Positions 7,891 to 17,571 of a stretch of 64,000 nucleotides of DNA are shown here, one piece after another; position 1 is the stretch's first letter; each line of letters opens with the position of its first letter. The DNA is from Glaciecola sp965658765 (GTDB taxonomy: Bacteria; Pseudomonadota; Gammaproteobacteria; Enterobacterales; Alteromonadaceae), in the NCBI GenBank assembly GCA_965658765.1, contig CBFHTO010000004.1:1-64000 (forward strand). Reading direction: 5' to 3'. The translations under genes were made by a program, and so were the position numbers. The notes beneath the pieces are model-generated. The model made no database searches. It was given only the letters and a program-made list of their open reading frames with translations, and was not told where the DNA came from.

Positions 7891-9955
7891 CTTTCTTGCG
7901 CTCTTTTTGAGTGAGGTAATCATGCGTTGCGATTTGTGAGCGTAGTTTTTTTCTGTTTCCTCGTTTCACGTATTCATTACATTGCGTCTCATCGATAACC
8001 CTTGCTTTTAAAGTGTCCTTAAATTGAAGTTCAAGCAGGTCAACAATCATCTGCTTTGCTTCTTCGTCATAGACTGGACAGCCGACTTCTATTCGATAGT
8101 CCATGTTTCGGGTCATCCAATCTGCTGATGAAATAAATACTTTTCGGTTACCGCCATTTTCAAATACCATAATCCGCGGATGCTCTAGAAATCGATCAAC
8201 GACGCTGATTATTTCAATGTTTTCGCTTAAGCCTTTGACGCCAGGTCGCAAAGAACACATACCGCGTATTACGGCTCTAATTTTTACCCCAGCCTGAGAT
8301 GCACGATAAAGATCATCGATAAGTTCGTTGTCTACTAAATTATTGATTTTAAGTGTTATGAGAGCTTGTTTACCCTCGGTTTTACGCTGTATTTCTTGTC
8401 GTATAAGAGATTGTATTTTGCTTCGAGCATTAACAGGTGATACCTGCAAATGGTTAAACCGCACCTTTTTATAAGGGTTCTGAATCATGTCAAATACTTG
8501 AATGCCCTCTAATGCAAGTTCTTCATTGCAGGTGAATAGCGATAGGTCAGTATATATCTTTGCAGTTTTCTCGTTAAAATTACCGGTACCGAAATGACTG
8601 TAATGTCGAACTTTGCCTCGTTCTTCACGAGTGACAATACAAAGCTTACTGTGAATTTTCACAGAAGGGTTGCCAAGTACGACTTTGATTCCTGCATCCG
8701 TCATGCGTTTTGACCACGCAATGTTATTCTCTTCATCAAAACGAGCACGAAGCTCGACAACAACCGTGACCTTTTTGCCATTATCCACCGCGTCCACCAA
8801 AGAACTAATAATACGTGATTGGCTTGCGACTCTGTATATATTGAGTCGAATATGTTTGACCATGGGATCAAAGGCAGCTTGACGTACAAACTCGGTAAAA
8901 TGCAAAAAGTCGTGATAAGGGTAATACAGCAAAATATCTTTTTTATCGATTGCTTCAAACACGGTATCGTGGTCGACGAAAGCTCGATTTTGAATTTTGC
9001 TCAGTTTACTGTGTTCTAAGTACTGGCGTCCTACATTTGGGAAACCAATAAAATCTTTAAAATTGCGATAGTGCCCAGCTGATTGAATTGTATCGATGGA
9101 GGATATTTTTAGCCGTCGCCTCAAATCTAAAATCATTTCTGATGGCATGCCATAGTCGTGAATGATTCGAACGGGCTCTGCAATCAATCGTTGTTTCATA
9201 CTTTCCGACATTTTATCGACGTAGCTTTCATCAATCTCATCATTAATTGAGTATTCAGCGTCACGTGTGATTTTAAATGAGTAAGCCTCTGCTGTTTCAA
9301 ACTTCACAAACCCCTTAAAAATTTCATGAATACAAAGCTTCATAACATCATCAAGTAAGATAATTTCTTTTTTCTTACGCGTTTTTTCAGGCGGCAAGAC
9401 AACAAAACGGCTCATTGCGCTAGTGGGAATTTCAACCACTGCATATTTGGTATTACGACCTGGTCGGTAAAGTGCCACATCTAAATAAACAGAGTTATCG
9501 TTTAAACGCTGTATCAACTGCACTTTGTTGTCGAGTAATATCGGCGCTACATGCAATAGGACTTTGTGTCGGAAAAACTCTTGAACCCATAGTTTTTGAT
9601 TTTGAGTCAATTGCCCATGGTTTAAAATATGGATATTGTAGCGCTGTAATTGGCGAGTGATCTCTCGATGTGTCTTATCAAACTTTTCTGAGAGTACTTG
9701 TACTTTTTTCTGAATTTGTTTCAGTAATTCAATAAGTTCTAGTGCGCTTTGGTCTTGTCCTTCGGTTTGAGCAATTGTGATTTGACGTTTTACATCTGCC
9801 ACTCTTACACGATAAAACTCGTCTAGGTTGTTACTGTAGATACCAAGAAATCGAATGCGTTCGACTAATGGCGTGTTTTCATCCTCTGCTTCTTGCAGAA
9901 CACGCTCATTAAAAGACAGCCAACTAAGTTCCTTAGGATAATAAAGTGTGCTCAT
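7883..9955 (-). CDS. ppk1: Polyphosphate kinase 1
   Basis: Reversibly transfers the gamma-phosphate of ATP to polyphosphate. At 690 residues it matches the usual PPK1 length. The N domain starts YYPKELSWLSFNERVL, the characteristic opening. The phospholipase-D-like catalytic half carries the phospho-acceptor His435 in VKIHSK and the second conserved His454 in HYSHFGTGNFNE, at the same numbers as in the E. coli enzyme. A later PLD-like block is SSADWMTRNMDYRIEV (about 609-624). It lies 45 bases after the gcvR-like gene and overlaps ppx, placing polyphosphate synthesis and breakdown in one transcript, divergent from the pst genes. Confidence 0.97.
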   Translation of the reverse strand: MSTLYYPKELSWLSFNERVLQEAEDENTPLVERIRFLGIYSNNLDEFYRVRVADVKRQITIAQTEGQDQSALELIELLKQIQKKVQVLSEKFDKTHREITRQLQRYNIHILNHGQLTQNQKLWVQEFFRHKVLLHVAPILLDNKVQLIQRLNDNSVYLDVALYRPGRNTKYAVVEIPTSAMSRFVVLPPEKTRKKKEIILLDDVMKLCIHEIFKGFVKFETAEAYSFKITRDAEYSINDEIDESYVDKMSESMKQRLIAEPVRIIHDYGMPSEMILDLRRRLKISSIDTIQSAGHYRNFKDFIGFPNVGRQYLEHSKLSKIQNRAFVDHDTVFEAIDKKDILLYYPYHDFLHFTEFVRQAAFDPMVKHIRLNIYRVASQSRIISSLVDAVDNGKKVTVVVELRARFDEENNIAWSKRMTDAGIKVVLGNPSVKIHSKLCIVTREERGKVRHYSHFGTGNFNEKTAKIYTDLSLFTCNEELALEGIQVFDMIQNPYKKVRFNHLQVSPVNARSKIQSLIRQEIQRKTEGKQALITLKINNLVDNELIDDLYRASQAGVKIRAVIRGMCSLRPGVKGLSENIEIISVVDRFLEHPRIMVFENGGNRKVFISSADWMTRNMDYRIEVGCPVYDEEAKQMIVDLLELQFKDTLKARVIDETQCNEYVKRGNRKKLRSQIATHDYLTQKERKKDE

Positions 9956-10000
9956 CGTGATAGTTTTCTCGCCTTGTTTCTAATTATACTGTGTTGTGTT

Positions 10001-10504
10001 TTATTCAATCAAATCTACCATTAAATCATCAGCAATGTTTTCTACGCTAGTTTTAATCTCCGCTGTATCGATATCATTTAATAGATCTACTTCAATGATG
10101 GCTGTAAATAGCAAGCTTCCCCAATTAGGTGCGCTTTCGCAGCTCGTTTTTAGCTCTGATATATTTACATCAAACGAGCGCAACACGCCAGTTACGTCGC
10201 TCACAATCCCTCGGCGATCGTTGCCTGTAACTTTTACCGTGATACTGCGTTGTTTACGATGGTCTGCCTCGTGCGCAGGAGCGAGAGTTATGCTGAGATC
10301 AGATAGAGCTGAGCATTTGTCAACGAGCGTCGTTTGATGCTCTTTTGGTAGCATGATTTCGACAAATCCTGCAAAATGTCCCGACAAGTGGCAAAAGCTG
10401 CTTTTAAGCCAATTGCCATTAACTGATTGCACTACTTTGGCAAGTTCGTCGACTAAACCTTGTTTGTCTTTGCCAATGATTGAAAGGACCATTGCTTGCA
10501 TCAT
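10001..10504 (-). CDS. Tandem ACT-domain protein, GcvR-like
   Basis: A 167-residue cytoplasmic protein with two ACT domains: one begins at LSIIGKDKQGLVDELAKVV (about 7-85) and one at VTGNDRRGIVSDVTGVLRSF (about 90-165). This is the layout of GcvR, which binds GcvA and represses the glycine cleavage operon when glycine is low. No gcvA or gcvTHP is nearby, and in this order group the gene often precedes other loci, so the regulatory target is not shown. It is the first gene of the ppk-ppx unit and diverges from pstC with 89 bases between them. No convincing Pho box was seen in that gap. Confidence 0.85.
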   Translation of the reverse strand: MMQAMVLSIIGKDKQGLVDELAKVVQSVNGNWLKSSFCHLSGHFAGFVEIMLPKEHQTTLVDKCSALSDLSITLAPAHEADHRKQRSITVKVTGNDRRGIVSDVTGVLRSFDVNISELKTSCESAPNWGSLLFTAIIEVDLLNDIDTAEIKTSVENIADDLMVDLIE

Positions 10505-10593
10505 GTCTACCTTTTTGTTGATTTGTCTGACTGTTAGTGTTTTATTACCACAGTGTTGTGTCTCTTTTATGAATTTAATATCAAAACCCTGAA

Positions 10594-12936
10594 ATGAAAA
10601 GAAAAACTACAAAGTTAGAAGTGAGACGAAGACGGCTCGATTATTTCTTTTCAAAACTTGTGACTTTTTTTGGGATTTTGGTGCTTGCCACATTTGCTAC
10701 TCTTATCCTACACATTCTTGGTAACACTGTCCCGTTATTGCAAAGCACAGAGTTTTCTTTAAAGAATCAATATAGCAGTGATTTAACCCGAAGTAGCTTT
10801 GGAGTCACCGTGCTAAATGGTGAATGGCTAAACCTTAGCGAGCAGCAATGTTCTATTGTTGTATCTGGTGTGCTTGTTGAGTTTGCTGCCAAAGAAAAAA
10901 TCTATAAGAAATTCGAAAAAGATTGTCAGCGAAGGTTTGTAAAGCTTACCGGAGAACGAAGAGATTTAATTGCATGGCTAGAGCCTGATGGCATCCTTGA
11001 AGTATTTCAACTAACACAAGGCGGGAAGCAGCTAATGCGTGTTGCTTCGGTTCAAATGCCTGAACACTTTTCATCCTCAAGTGTCGAGTTTCCCTCAATG
11101 AAAAGCCTTAGTCAGAGTCAAAAGCTTGGGAGCTCTATGGTTGCGAATTATAAAGCGTCCTCTGACGAAGAAATAAACGCGATTTCAATCCACGACAATC
11201 TCCTTTATATCCGCACTTCTAATACTAACAAAGCTAATAGTCTTGGCTCTGCAGCAAACAAAGAAGACATAAATTCTGCAACAAGCGAAGTGGGCATATC
11301 TCCTGCGATCTCAGATAAAATCTATATATCCAAGTTTAATCAAACCGAACCACCGCATATGTATATGCTGGAACAACCTTCTCTGGTTTATCCTTTGTTA
11401 AAGAAACAGTTATTAGTGCATGCTTCAGGTCAAAACCTAAGTCTAAGGAATTTTCAAAATGAAACAATTCAAAAGCTAAGCTTATCAGATGAGATTGTAT
11501 CCTTGGCATCATCTCCCTCAGAGCTTGATTTGTTTGCTTTCACAAAAAAAGGTCGTGTCATTCGCTTTACATTAGTAAATATGGGCGGACAATTCATCTT
11601 TCGAGAGACTTACACGATTGATAGTGATATCGAGTTTTCTTCGAATGTAAATATGGTTTTTGATTTGCCAAACAACTTAGCCATGTTTATTTCCCCCCCC
11701 AAACAGAGCTCGAAAAATGACAAGGCTCAAGTACCGTCGACCGAGCTTACGCGTTCAGCATTGTTTAATTTTACCACGGGCGAGCTACAAGACCTGTATG
11801 AGTCTCGAAATCAAGTTGCTCACGCTCATTACAATAGCGGTCAGCTCGTAGTAAGTAGCGACGAGCTCATAAGTGTGTTCGAAATAGATAATTTACATGG
11901 GCTAACGAGCATACAACAACTATTTGGTAAAAATGATTATTCTGCTTACCCTGACAAAGCATATGTTTGGCAAACCTCCGTATCCTCTGAGTATCAAACA
12001 CCGAAATACAGCGTTACCCCCTTGATTATGGGGTCACTAAAAGCTTCTATTCTTGCACTTATTGTTGCATTGCCATTGGCTTTAGGTGGAGCTATTTATA
12101 CCTCCTATTATGCGAGTAAAGGTTTGCGTAATGTGGTTAAGCCAACCATCGAAATGCTAGAAGCTATTCCATCTGTTATCATTGGATTCATTGCTGCTGT
12201 GTGGCTTGCGCCCTTTGCTGAAAACCATTTGCTTTCTATTTTTTCTCTCATTATTACTTTGCCTTTTTTATTGATACTGCTGACCTTACTTCACACGCTT
12301 ATACACAATAAAATGGGCCATACACAATTTAAGCATTGGCAATGGGCAATCAATATTAGTTTATTGATCCTTGCGTTTTTAGTTATTGTTGGCCTGAGCA
12401 TTTTGTTTTCAAATGGGCTTTCTTACAGCGCAGGAAGTGTTGGTTCTTATGTTGAATCATTGACTTCAAATTTCACCCTGTCTAAAACGGCCATTGTAGT
12501 GTCTCTAGCCTTGGGGGTCGCCATTGCACCTACCATATATACGTTAATAGATGACGCCTTGTTTGAAGTGCCTGAAGGAGTGAAACAGGCATCATTTGCC
12601 CTAGGTGCCACAAAAATACAAACGCTGCTTAAAGTGGTTTTAGTAGTAGCATTTCCAAGCATAATTTCTGCAATCATGTTGGGTTTTGGCAGGGCTTTTG
12701 GTGAGACAATGATTGTTCTTATGGTTACAGGCAATACGCCTATTGCAAATTGGGATTTATTAGCAGGCTTAAGAACACTCACATCAAACCTAGCTATCGA
12801 GTTGCAGGAGGCACCCGTAGATAGCACTTCATACTATATATTGTTCTTGACGGCTTCTATATTGTTTGTGTTTACGTTTGTTGTGAATACCCTTGCAGCG
12901 TTGGTCAAAAGGCGGACAACGATGGGAGGAAATTAG
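10594..12936 (+). CDS. pstC: Phosphate ABC transporter permease PstC, long form
   Basis: Inner-membrane permease of the high-affinity phosphate importer. At 780 residues it is over twice the length of E. coli PstC (319). The first membrane segment is at about 18-42, followed by a roughly 420-residue hydrophilic region, presumably periplasmic and with beta-propeller-like strand-rich composition. The permease core begins near 465 (GSLKASILALIVALPLALGG), and the EAA-type coupling loop is FALGATKIQTLLKVV near 667, then GRAFGETMIVLMVTGN. The stop directly abuts the pstA start, whose ribosome site (GGAGG) lies inside the pstC end. The large extracytoplasmic domain may sense or capture phosphate; that is inference. 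Confidence 0.93.
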   Translation: MKRKTTKLEVRRRRLDYFFSKLVTFFGILVLATFATLILHILGNTVPLLQSTEFSLKNQYSSDLTRSSFGVTVLNGEWLNLSEQQCSIVVSGVLVEFAAKEKIYKKFEKDCQRRFVKLTGERRDLIAWLEPDGILEVFQLTQGGKQLMRVASVQMPEHFSSSSVEFPSMKSLSQSQKLGSSMVANYKASSDEEINAISIHDNLLYIRTSNTNKANSLGSAANKEDINSATSEVGISPAISDKIYISKFNQTEPPHMYMLEQPSLVYPLLKKQLLVHASGQNLSLRNFQNETIQKLSLSDEIVSLASSPSELDLFAFTKKGRVIRFTLVNMGGQFIFRETYTIDSDIEFSSNVNMVFDLPNNLAMFISPPKQSSKNDKAQVPSTELTRSALFNFTTGELQDLYESRNQVAHAHYNSGQLVVSSDELISVFEIDNLHGLTSIQQLFGKNDYSAYPDKAYVWQTSVSSEYQTPKYSVTPLIMGSLKASILALIVALPLALGGAIYTSYYASKGLRNVVKPTIEMLEAIPSVIIGFIAAVWLAPFAENHLLSIFSLIITLPFLLILLTLLHTLIHNKMGHTQFKHWQWAINISLLILAFLVIVGLSILFSNGLSYSAGSVGSYVESLTSNFTLSKTAIVVSLALGVAIAPTIYTLIDDALFEVPEGVKQASFALGATKIQTLLKVVLVVAFPSIISAIMLGFGRAFGETMIVLMVTGNTPIANWDLLAGLRTLTSNLAIELQEAPVDSTSYYILFLTASILFVFTFVVNTLAALVKRRTTMGGN

Positions 12937-14475
12937 ATGCGCACCTTCGATAGAGATCAGTTTAAGCAATCTATTTTTGAAGTTGCTGCAATGGTGGCTT
13001 GCGCCATTTTGATTCTTGTATTTTTATGTATTTTTATTTTCATTGGTATTCAGGGCGGTAGATATTTTCTACCAATGCAAACATTCGAGGTAACTACTCA
13101 GTATTTTGAAGAAGATGGAAGCTCATACGAGCAAAAAGAGTTTGTACTGAGTCACAAAAGTCAGACTGAATTGCAAAATAGCCTCACTCAAAAGATCCGT
13201 TCGCAGTTCATTGCAAATTCTACTCAAGCTCCGAAAATATCAGTTCAGGCGAAAAACGAGTTGTTCTTTGCTCGAATGGAGTCCGGAAAAACACAGTTAG
13301 GCTATTTTCATTCGATGTCTTATGGAAAAGAGTTAAAGGACCTCGAGCAGGTTCAGTCAACCGTCGAAACATTGAAACAAGATTTGAGCAATATTCAAGA
13401 GTCAAAGTTAAGGTCTCTGCATCAACAGATTAATGACCTAAACCAAAAGGACGTCGCAAAGGACACTCCGCTATACTTAAAAAAAGTTCAGGAATATCGA
13501 CGCTGGCAAGGGCATGCTGAAAACATAATTAGACAAATAGAAGCTTACCAACTTAGTTTGGTAGATGCACAAGGTTCGGTAGTCAATTTAGCAATAAGCG
13601 AGCTGAATTCGCTAGATCAGCCAAATGCGTTTTCATGGTTTGATTCATTCACTTACTCATTGTCGCAGGTATATGTTTTTTTAACTGATTTCCCTAAACA
13701 AGCATCGACTTCTGGGGGCGTATTTCCTGCAATATTTGGTACATTGTTAATGGTGATCTTGATGACTGTTGTTGTTGCGCCTTTTGGCACTATTGCAGCG
13801 ATATACCTACATGAGTATGCTCCAGATAATGCCTTAACTGCTAGTATTAGAGTCGCTGTATCAAATATGGCAGCAGTACCATCAGTAGTATATGGAGTAT
13901 TCGGTTTGGGGTTTTTCGTTTATGGCTTAGGTGGCTCAATCGATAGCTTGTTTTTTGGGGAGAACCTGCCGTCACCAACATTTGGGACACCAGGACTTTT
14001 ATGGGCAGCACTGACAATGGGAATACTCACCTTGCCGGTCGTAATTGTGTCGACCGAGGAGGGCTTGAGTCGCGTTCCCAACAATCTGCGCGCTGGCGCA
14101 CATGCCTTAGGCGCTACTAAACTTGAAAGTATAGTGAAAGTGGTGGTTCCAATGGCAAGTCCTGGCATTCTCACTGGCATCATATTAGCAATAGCGCGTG
14201 CGGCGGGCGAGGTGGCTCCACTGATACTCGTGGGAGCAGTTAAGTTCGCGCCTTCATTACCAATATCTACTGAGTTTCCGTTTATACACTTAGAACGTCA
14301 GTTTATGCACTTAGGGGTATTCGTGTATGACGGTGCGTTTCATAACCAAACAGAATCGCAGGTGTCTTCTTTAATGTTTGCAACCTGTATGTTGTTACTA
14401 TTGATGGTTGTTATGTTGAACTTGTCTGCTATTTTACTGAGAAATAAGCTACGCAATAAATATGAGAGGTTCTAA
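12937..14475 (+). CDS. pstA: Phosphate ABC transporter permease PstA, long form
   Basis: Second permease subunit, 512 residues against about 296 in E. coli. A membrane segment at about 12-38 is followed by about 210 hydrophilic residues, including a predicted coiled coil near 130-205 rich in Leu, Gln and Asn. The permease core starts near 255 (SGGVFPAIFGTLLMVI), and the EAA loop is GAHALGATKLESIVKVV near 385, then ARAAGEVAPLILVG. Its extra N-terminal region matches the enlarged PstC, so the two probably form a joint periplasmic structure. Start follows the pstC stop with no gap; a strong GGAGG site supports it. Confidence 0.94.
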   Translation: MRTFDRDQFKQSIFEVAAMVACAILILVFLCIFIFIGIQGGRYFLPMQTFEVTTQYFEEDGSSYEQKEFVLSHKSQTELQNSLTQKIRSQFIANSTQAPKISVQAKNELFFARMESGKTQLGYFHSMSYGKELKDLEQVQSTVETLKQDLSNIQESKLRSLHQQINDLNQKDVAKDTPLYLKKVQEYRRWQGHAENIIRQIEAYQLSLVDAQGSVVNLAISELNSLDQPNAFSWFDSFTYSLSQVYVFLTDFPKQASTSGGVFPAIFGTLLMVILMTVVVAPFGTIAAIYLHEYAPDNALTASIRVAVSNMAAVPSVVYGVFGLGFFVYGLGGSIDSLFFGENLPSPTFGTPGLLWAALTMGILTLPVVIVSTEEGLSRVPNNLRAGAHALGATKLESIVKVVVPMASPGILTGIILAIARAAGEVAPLILVGAVKFAPSLPISTEFPFIHLERQFMHLGVFVYDGAFHNQTESQVSSLMFATCMLLLLMVVMLNLSAILLRNKLRNKYERF

Positions 14476-14480
14476 ACGCT

Positions 14481-15287
14481 GTGTTTAAATTGTTTGAGAG
14501 AGACGTATTATCGGTTGATGAGATTTCTAAATCTCAAACCGCTATTGACGTAAAAAACCTTAATGTGAAGCTCAATAATAAAGCGGTGTTAAATGAAATT
14601 AATATTCGTATCCCAAAAAATAAAATCACAGCTTTAATAGGACAAAGCGGATGTGGTAAGACGACCTTGTTAAATTGTTTTAATCGCATGAATGAGTTTA
14701 TCCATAACTATCATCTCGATGGCGAAATTTGGGTAGACGGCCGAGACATTTACAGCATAAAGGAAAATGTCTCAAAGCTCAGAACGGAAATTGGCATGGT
14801 GTTCCAGCGGCCAAACCCCTTTCCTATGAGCATTTACGACAACGTAAGTTTTGGTCTGCGTATACAAGGAGAGAAAAACCGTCGCGTATTAGATGATAGT
14901 GTTGAACAAGCTTTGAAAAAATCTGCCTTATGGGATGAAGTCCGAGACCGCATGTTTGACTCAGCCCTAACATTATCAGGCGGCCAACAACAACGTTTGA
15001 TGATCGCAAGAGCACTGGCATTAAAACCCAAAATTCTACTATTAGATGAACCTACCTCAGCGCTTGATCCACTGACAACACTATATATCGAAGAGCTGAT
15101 AATCGAGCTCAAAAAACAGTGTACTCTGATTGTGGTAACACATAATATGCAACAAGCAGCACGCTTGTCGGATTACGCAGGTTTTCTACACAAAGGAGAG
15201 TTAGTTGAATATTCAGATTCTGACACTTTATTTACTATGCCAAGTAAACAGCAAACGGAAGATTATATTACCGGTCGCTATGGCTGA
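14481..15287 (+). CDS. pstB: Phosphate ABC transporter ATP-binding protein PstB
   Basis: ATPase driving phosphate import, 268 residues. Walker A is GQSGCGKTT, signature LSGGQQQR, Walker B ILLLDEPTSALDP, and the switch His lies in VVTHNM. PstB-specific features include the FNRMNEF stretch and the FQRPNPFPMS Q-loop. It starts with GTG, 5 bases after pstA, and has about 20 residues before the ABC core, slightly longer than E. coli PstB. Fourth-from-last gene of the phosphate block; it should pair with the long PstC/PstA and be modulated by PhoU. Confidence 0.97.
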   Translation: MFKLFERDVLSVDEISKSQTAIDVKNLNVKLNNKAVLNEINIRIPKNKITALIGQSGCGKTTLLNCFNRMNEFIHNYHLDGEIWVDGRDIYSIKENVSKLRTEIGMVFQRPNPFPMSIYDNVSFGLRIQGEKNRRVLDDSVEQALKKSALWDEVRDRMFDSALTLSGGQQQRLMIARALALKPKILLLDEPTSALDPLTTLYIEELIIELKKQCTLIVVTHNMQQAARLSDYAGFLHKGELVEYSDSDTLFTMPSKQQTEDYITGRYG

Positions 15288-15300
15288 GGCTTAGGGGAAT

Positions 15301-16014
15301 ATGCGCCGGCAAATACAACTCAACACTCATATTTCTGCTAAGTTTAACCAAGAGCTTGAAGATCTAAAAAATTCTGTTTTGACGATGGGAGGCGTGATCG
15401 AACAGCAGTTGATAAACACATTAGTTGCATTGAAGGATAACGTTCCTAGTTTGGCTGAACGCGTGGCGTTGAATGACAACCGAGTTGATTCAATGGAAAC
15501 TCAGGTAGAACAAGAGTGTATGCGAATCATTGCCAAGCGAAATCCTACAGCTGGCGATTTACGCTTAGTGATGACTATCTCAAAAACTGCGACTGACTTA
15601 GAACGTATGGGAGATGAAATTGCCCGTATTGCCAAACTGGTCACAAAGGATAAAATTCCAAGCTCAGAATTAGTACTGTCAGGGATGATGGATATTGGTA
15701 ATCGTAACGTTGCTATGATGAGAGCCACTTTCGACGCTTTTGCGAGACAAGACGATAAAGCAGCGGTTTTGGCACATCAACAAGACTCACAAATTGATCG
15801 TGTATATAAAAAAGTTCTCGAGCAGACTACTTCCGAAATTCAAAAAAAACCAGATGACATAAACATCTGGATGGATGTGCTTTGGGCGATCCGTTCATTT
15901 GAACGCATTGGGGACCGATGCAAAAATATTTGTGAATATGTGGTCTATTTAACCTATGGCAGGGAGTGGAATAGTACTGCGATGAAAAAGACCGTAAAAA
16001 AGTTATTAAAATAG
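15301..16014 (+). CDS. phoU: Phosphate signalling protein PhoU
   Basis: A 237-residue all-helical protein made of two PhoU repeats; it binds the Pst transporter and PhoR to report phosphate status and damp PhoB activity. Metal-binding-type motifs appear as DLERMGDEIARIA near 101-113 and FERIGDRCKNICEYV near 200-214, both with the E-R-x-G-D core. It begins 13 bases after pstB, so is in the same transcript. The phoBR genes are not in the window. Confidence 0.97.
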   Translation: MRRQIQLNTHISAKFNQELEDLKNSVLTMGGVIEQQLINTLVALKDNVPSLAERVALNDNRVDSMETQVEQECMRIIAKRNPTAGDLRLVMTISKTATDLERMGDEIARIAKLVTKDKIPSSELVLSGMMDIGNRNVAMMRATFDAFARQDDKAAVLAHQQDSQIDRVYKKVLEQTTSEIQKKPDDINIWMDVLWAIRSFERIGDRCKNICEYVVYLTYGREWNSTAMKKTVKKLLK

Positions 16015-16226
16015 GGACTGCAGCGACTTCATTTTTTGTTATGTTTAATGCTGAAATTCGAAATGTGTTTAAAAAATACACGAAGCTGCGAATTGAATTG
16101 AGGCAAGTGTTTGAAATTTGTCTCCTTATTGATTTGATCTTGTACTATTTTACAATCAAGCTTGCCCTTGGCGTAAAATCTCTTTATATTCCTCACTAAA
16201 TTTTTCGAAAGCTTTTTGTTGTTCCC

Positions 16227-17513
16227 ATGGATTTAATACAAAGTTATGGCGCTCTACTTATTGCGCTTGCCGCAGTCGTGGGTTTCATCATGGCATGGGG
16301 TATCGGTGCTAATGACGTAGCCAATGCAATGGGCACGTCTGTGGGTTCAAAAGCGATAACGCTAAAACAAGCCATACTCATCGCTATGGTTTTCGAGTTC
16401 GCCGGTGCCTACATGGCCGGTGGAGAAGTCACTGCAACAATCCGCAAAGGCATAATCGATTCCGGTTATTTTATAGACATTCCTGAATTATTAGTACTAG
16501 GTATGATCTCCTCATTATTTGCGGCAGGTTTGTGGTTAGTCATAGCCTCTTATAAAGGCTGGCCAGTATCTACAACGCACTCAATTATTGGCGCTATTGT
16601 TGGGTTTACTGCTGTTGGGGTCAGTGCAGAGGCAGTCGAATGGATGGCGATTCTCGGTATAGTGGGAAGTTGGGTAATTACACCTGCGATCTCCGGTCTT
16701 GTTGCGATTGCCATTTTCCTAAGTGCGAAAAAACTGATTTTCGATAAAGATGAGCCACTCATAGCAGCCGTTCGTTTTGTTCCCATTTACATGGGGATGG
16801 CTGGGTTCATTATGTCGCTCGTCACTATCAAGAAGGGTTTAAAACACGTTGGATTGGGCTTGCCTTTCGAAGAAGGGATTTTACTTGCCGTAGCAATCGG
16901 AGTTTCAACCGCCTTGATTGGTAGCGTTATCGTAAGGCGCGTTAGTAGACGAATATTAGAAAAAAGTGCATCACGTCTAACAGTTGAAGAGCAGAACATA
17001 AGCATTGAAAAAGTATTTGCTGTATTGATGGTACTGACAGCTTGTTGTATGGCGTTTGCGCATGGTTCAAATGATGTCGCCAATGCCATCGGCCCACTCG
17101 CTGCCGTCGTTAGTGTGGTGTCCAGTGGCGGTGAAATTTCAAGTCAAAGTCCCTTAGAATGGTGGGTATTGCCGCTAGGAGGGCTTGGTATAGTGTTGGG
17201 TTTGGCTTTGTTTGGTCACCGAGTGATGAAAACTATCGGCCAGGGTATAACTCATTTAACACCAAGCAGAGGCTTTGCCGCCGAGCTTGCTGCGGCAACG
17301 ACTGTATTAATCGCATCTGGCGCGGGTTTACCTATATCGACTACGCAAACCTTGGTAGGCGCTGTGTTAGGGGTTGGTCTTGCCCAGGGAATAGCTGCGC
17401 TAAACCCGAAAACAATCAAAAGTATTGTGAGTTCTTGGGTGATTACTCTTCCTGCTGGCGCGTTTTTCTCCATCGCGTTTTTCTATCTACTTAGGCTGAT
17501 ATTCGGCGTTTGA
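16227..17513 (+). CDS. Inorganic phosphate transporter, PiT family
   Basis: A 428-residue low-affinity phosphate symporter of the inner membrane. The two PiT signature repeats are GANDVANAMGTSVGSKA (about 27-43) and HGSNDVANAIGPLAAV (about 284-299), each followed later by P-[VI]-S-T-T (PVSTTHSIIGAIVG, PISTTQTLVGAVLG). About ten membrane segments are visible. No strong ribosome site precedes the ATG. It lies 212 bases after phoU, probably with its own promoter, and completes a phosphate uptake block. Many PiT genes are paired with a DUF47 regulator; none is present here. Confidence 0.94.
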   Translation: MDLIQSYGALLIALAAVVGFIMAWGIGANDVANAMGTSVGSKAITLKQAILIAMVFEFAGAYMAGGEVTATIRKGIIDSGYFIDIPELLVLGMISSLFAAGLWLVIASYKGWPVSTTHSIIGAIVGFTAVGVSAEAVEWMAILGIVGSWVITPAISGLVAIAIFLSAKKLIFDKDEPLIAAVRFVPIYMGMAGFIMSLVTIKKGLKHVGLGLPFEEGILLAVAIGVSTALIGSVIVRRVSRRILEKSASRLTVEEQNISIEKVFAVLMVLTACCMAFAHGSNDVANAIGPLAAVVSVVSSGGEISSQSPLEWWVLPLGGLGIVLGLALFGHRVMKTIGQGITHLTPSRGFAAELAAATTVLIASGAGLPISTTQTLVGAVLGVGLAQGIAALNPKTIKSIVSSWVITLPAGAFFSIAFFYLLRLIFGV

Positions 17514-17571
17514 TATGCTATAACTCATTGCGATAATTAATAGAATTAACCAGTGGGTGTAATCAAATCGA

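Noticed and set aside
10505..10593. Pho box in the gcvR-like/pstC gap
   Set aside because: CTGACTGTTAG partly resembles half a box, but no pair of CTGTCAT-type repeats with 11-base spacing was found.
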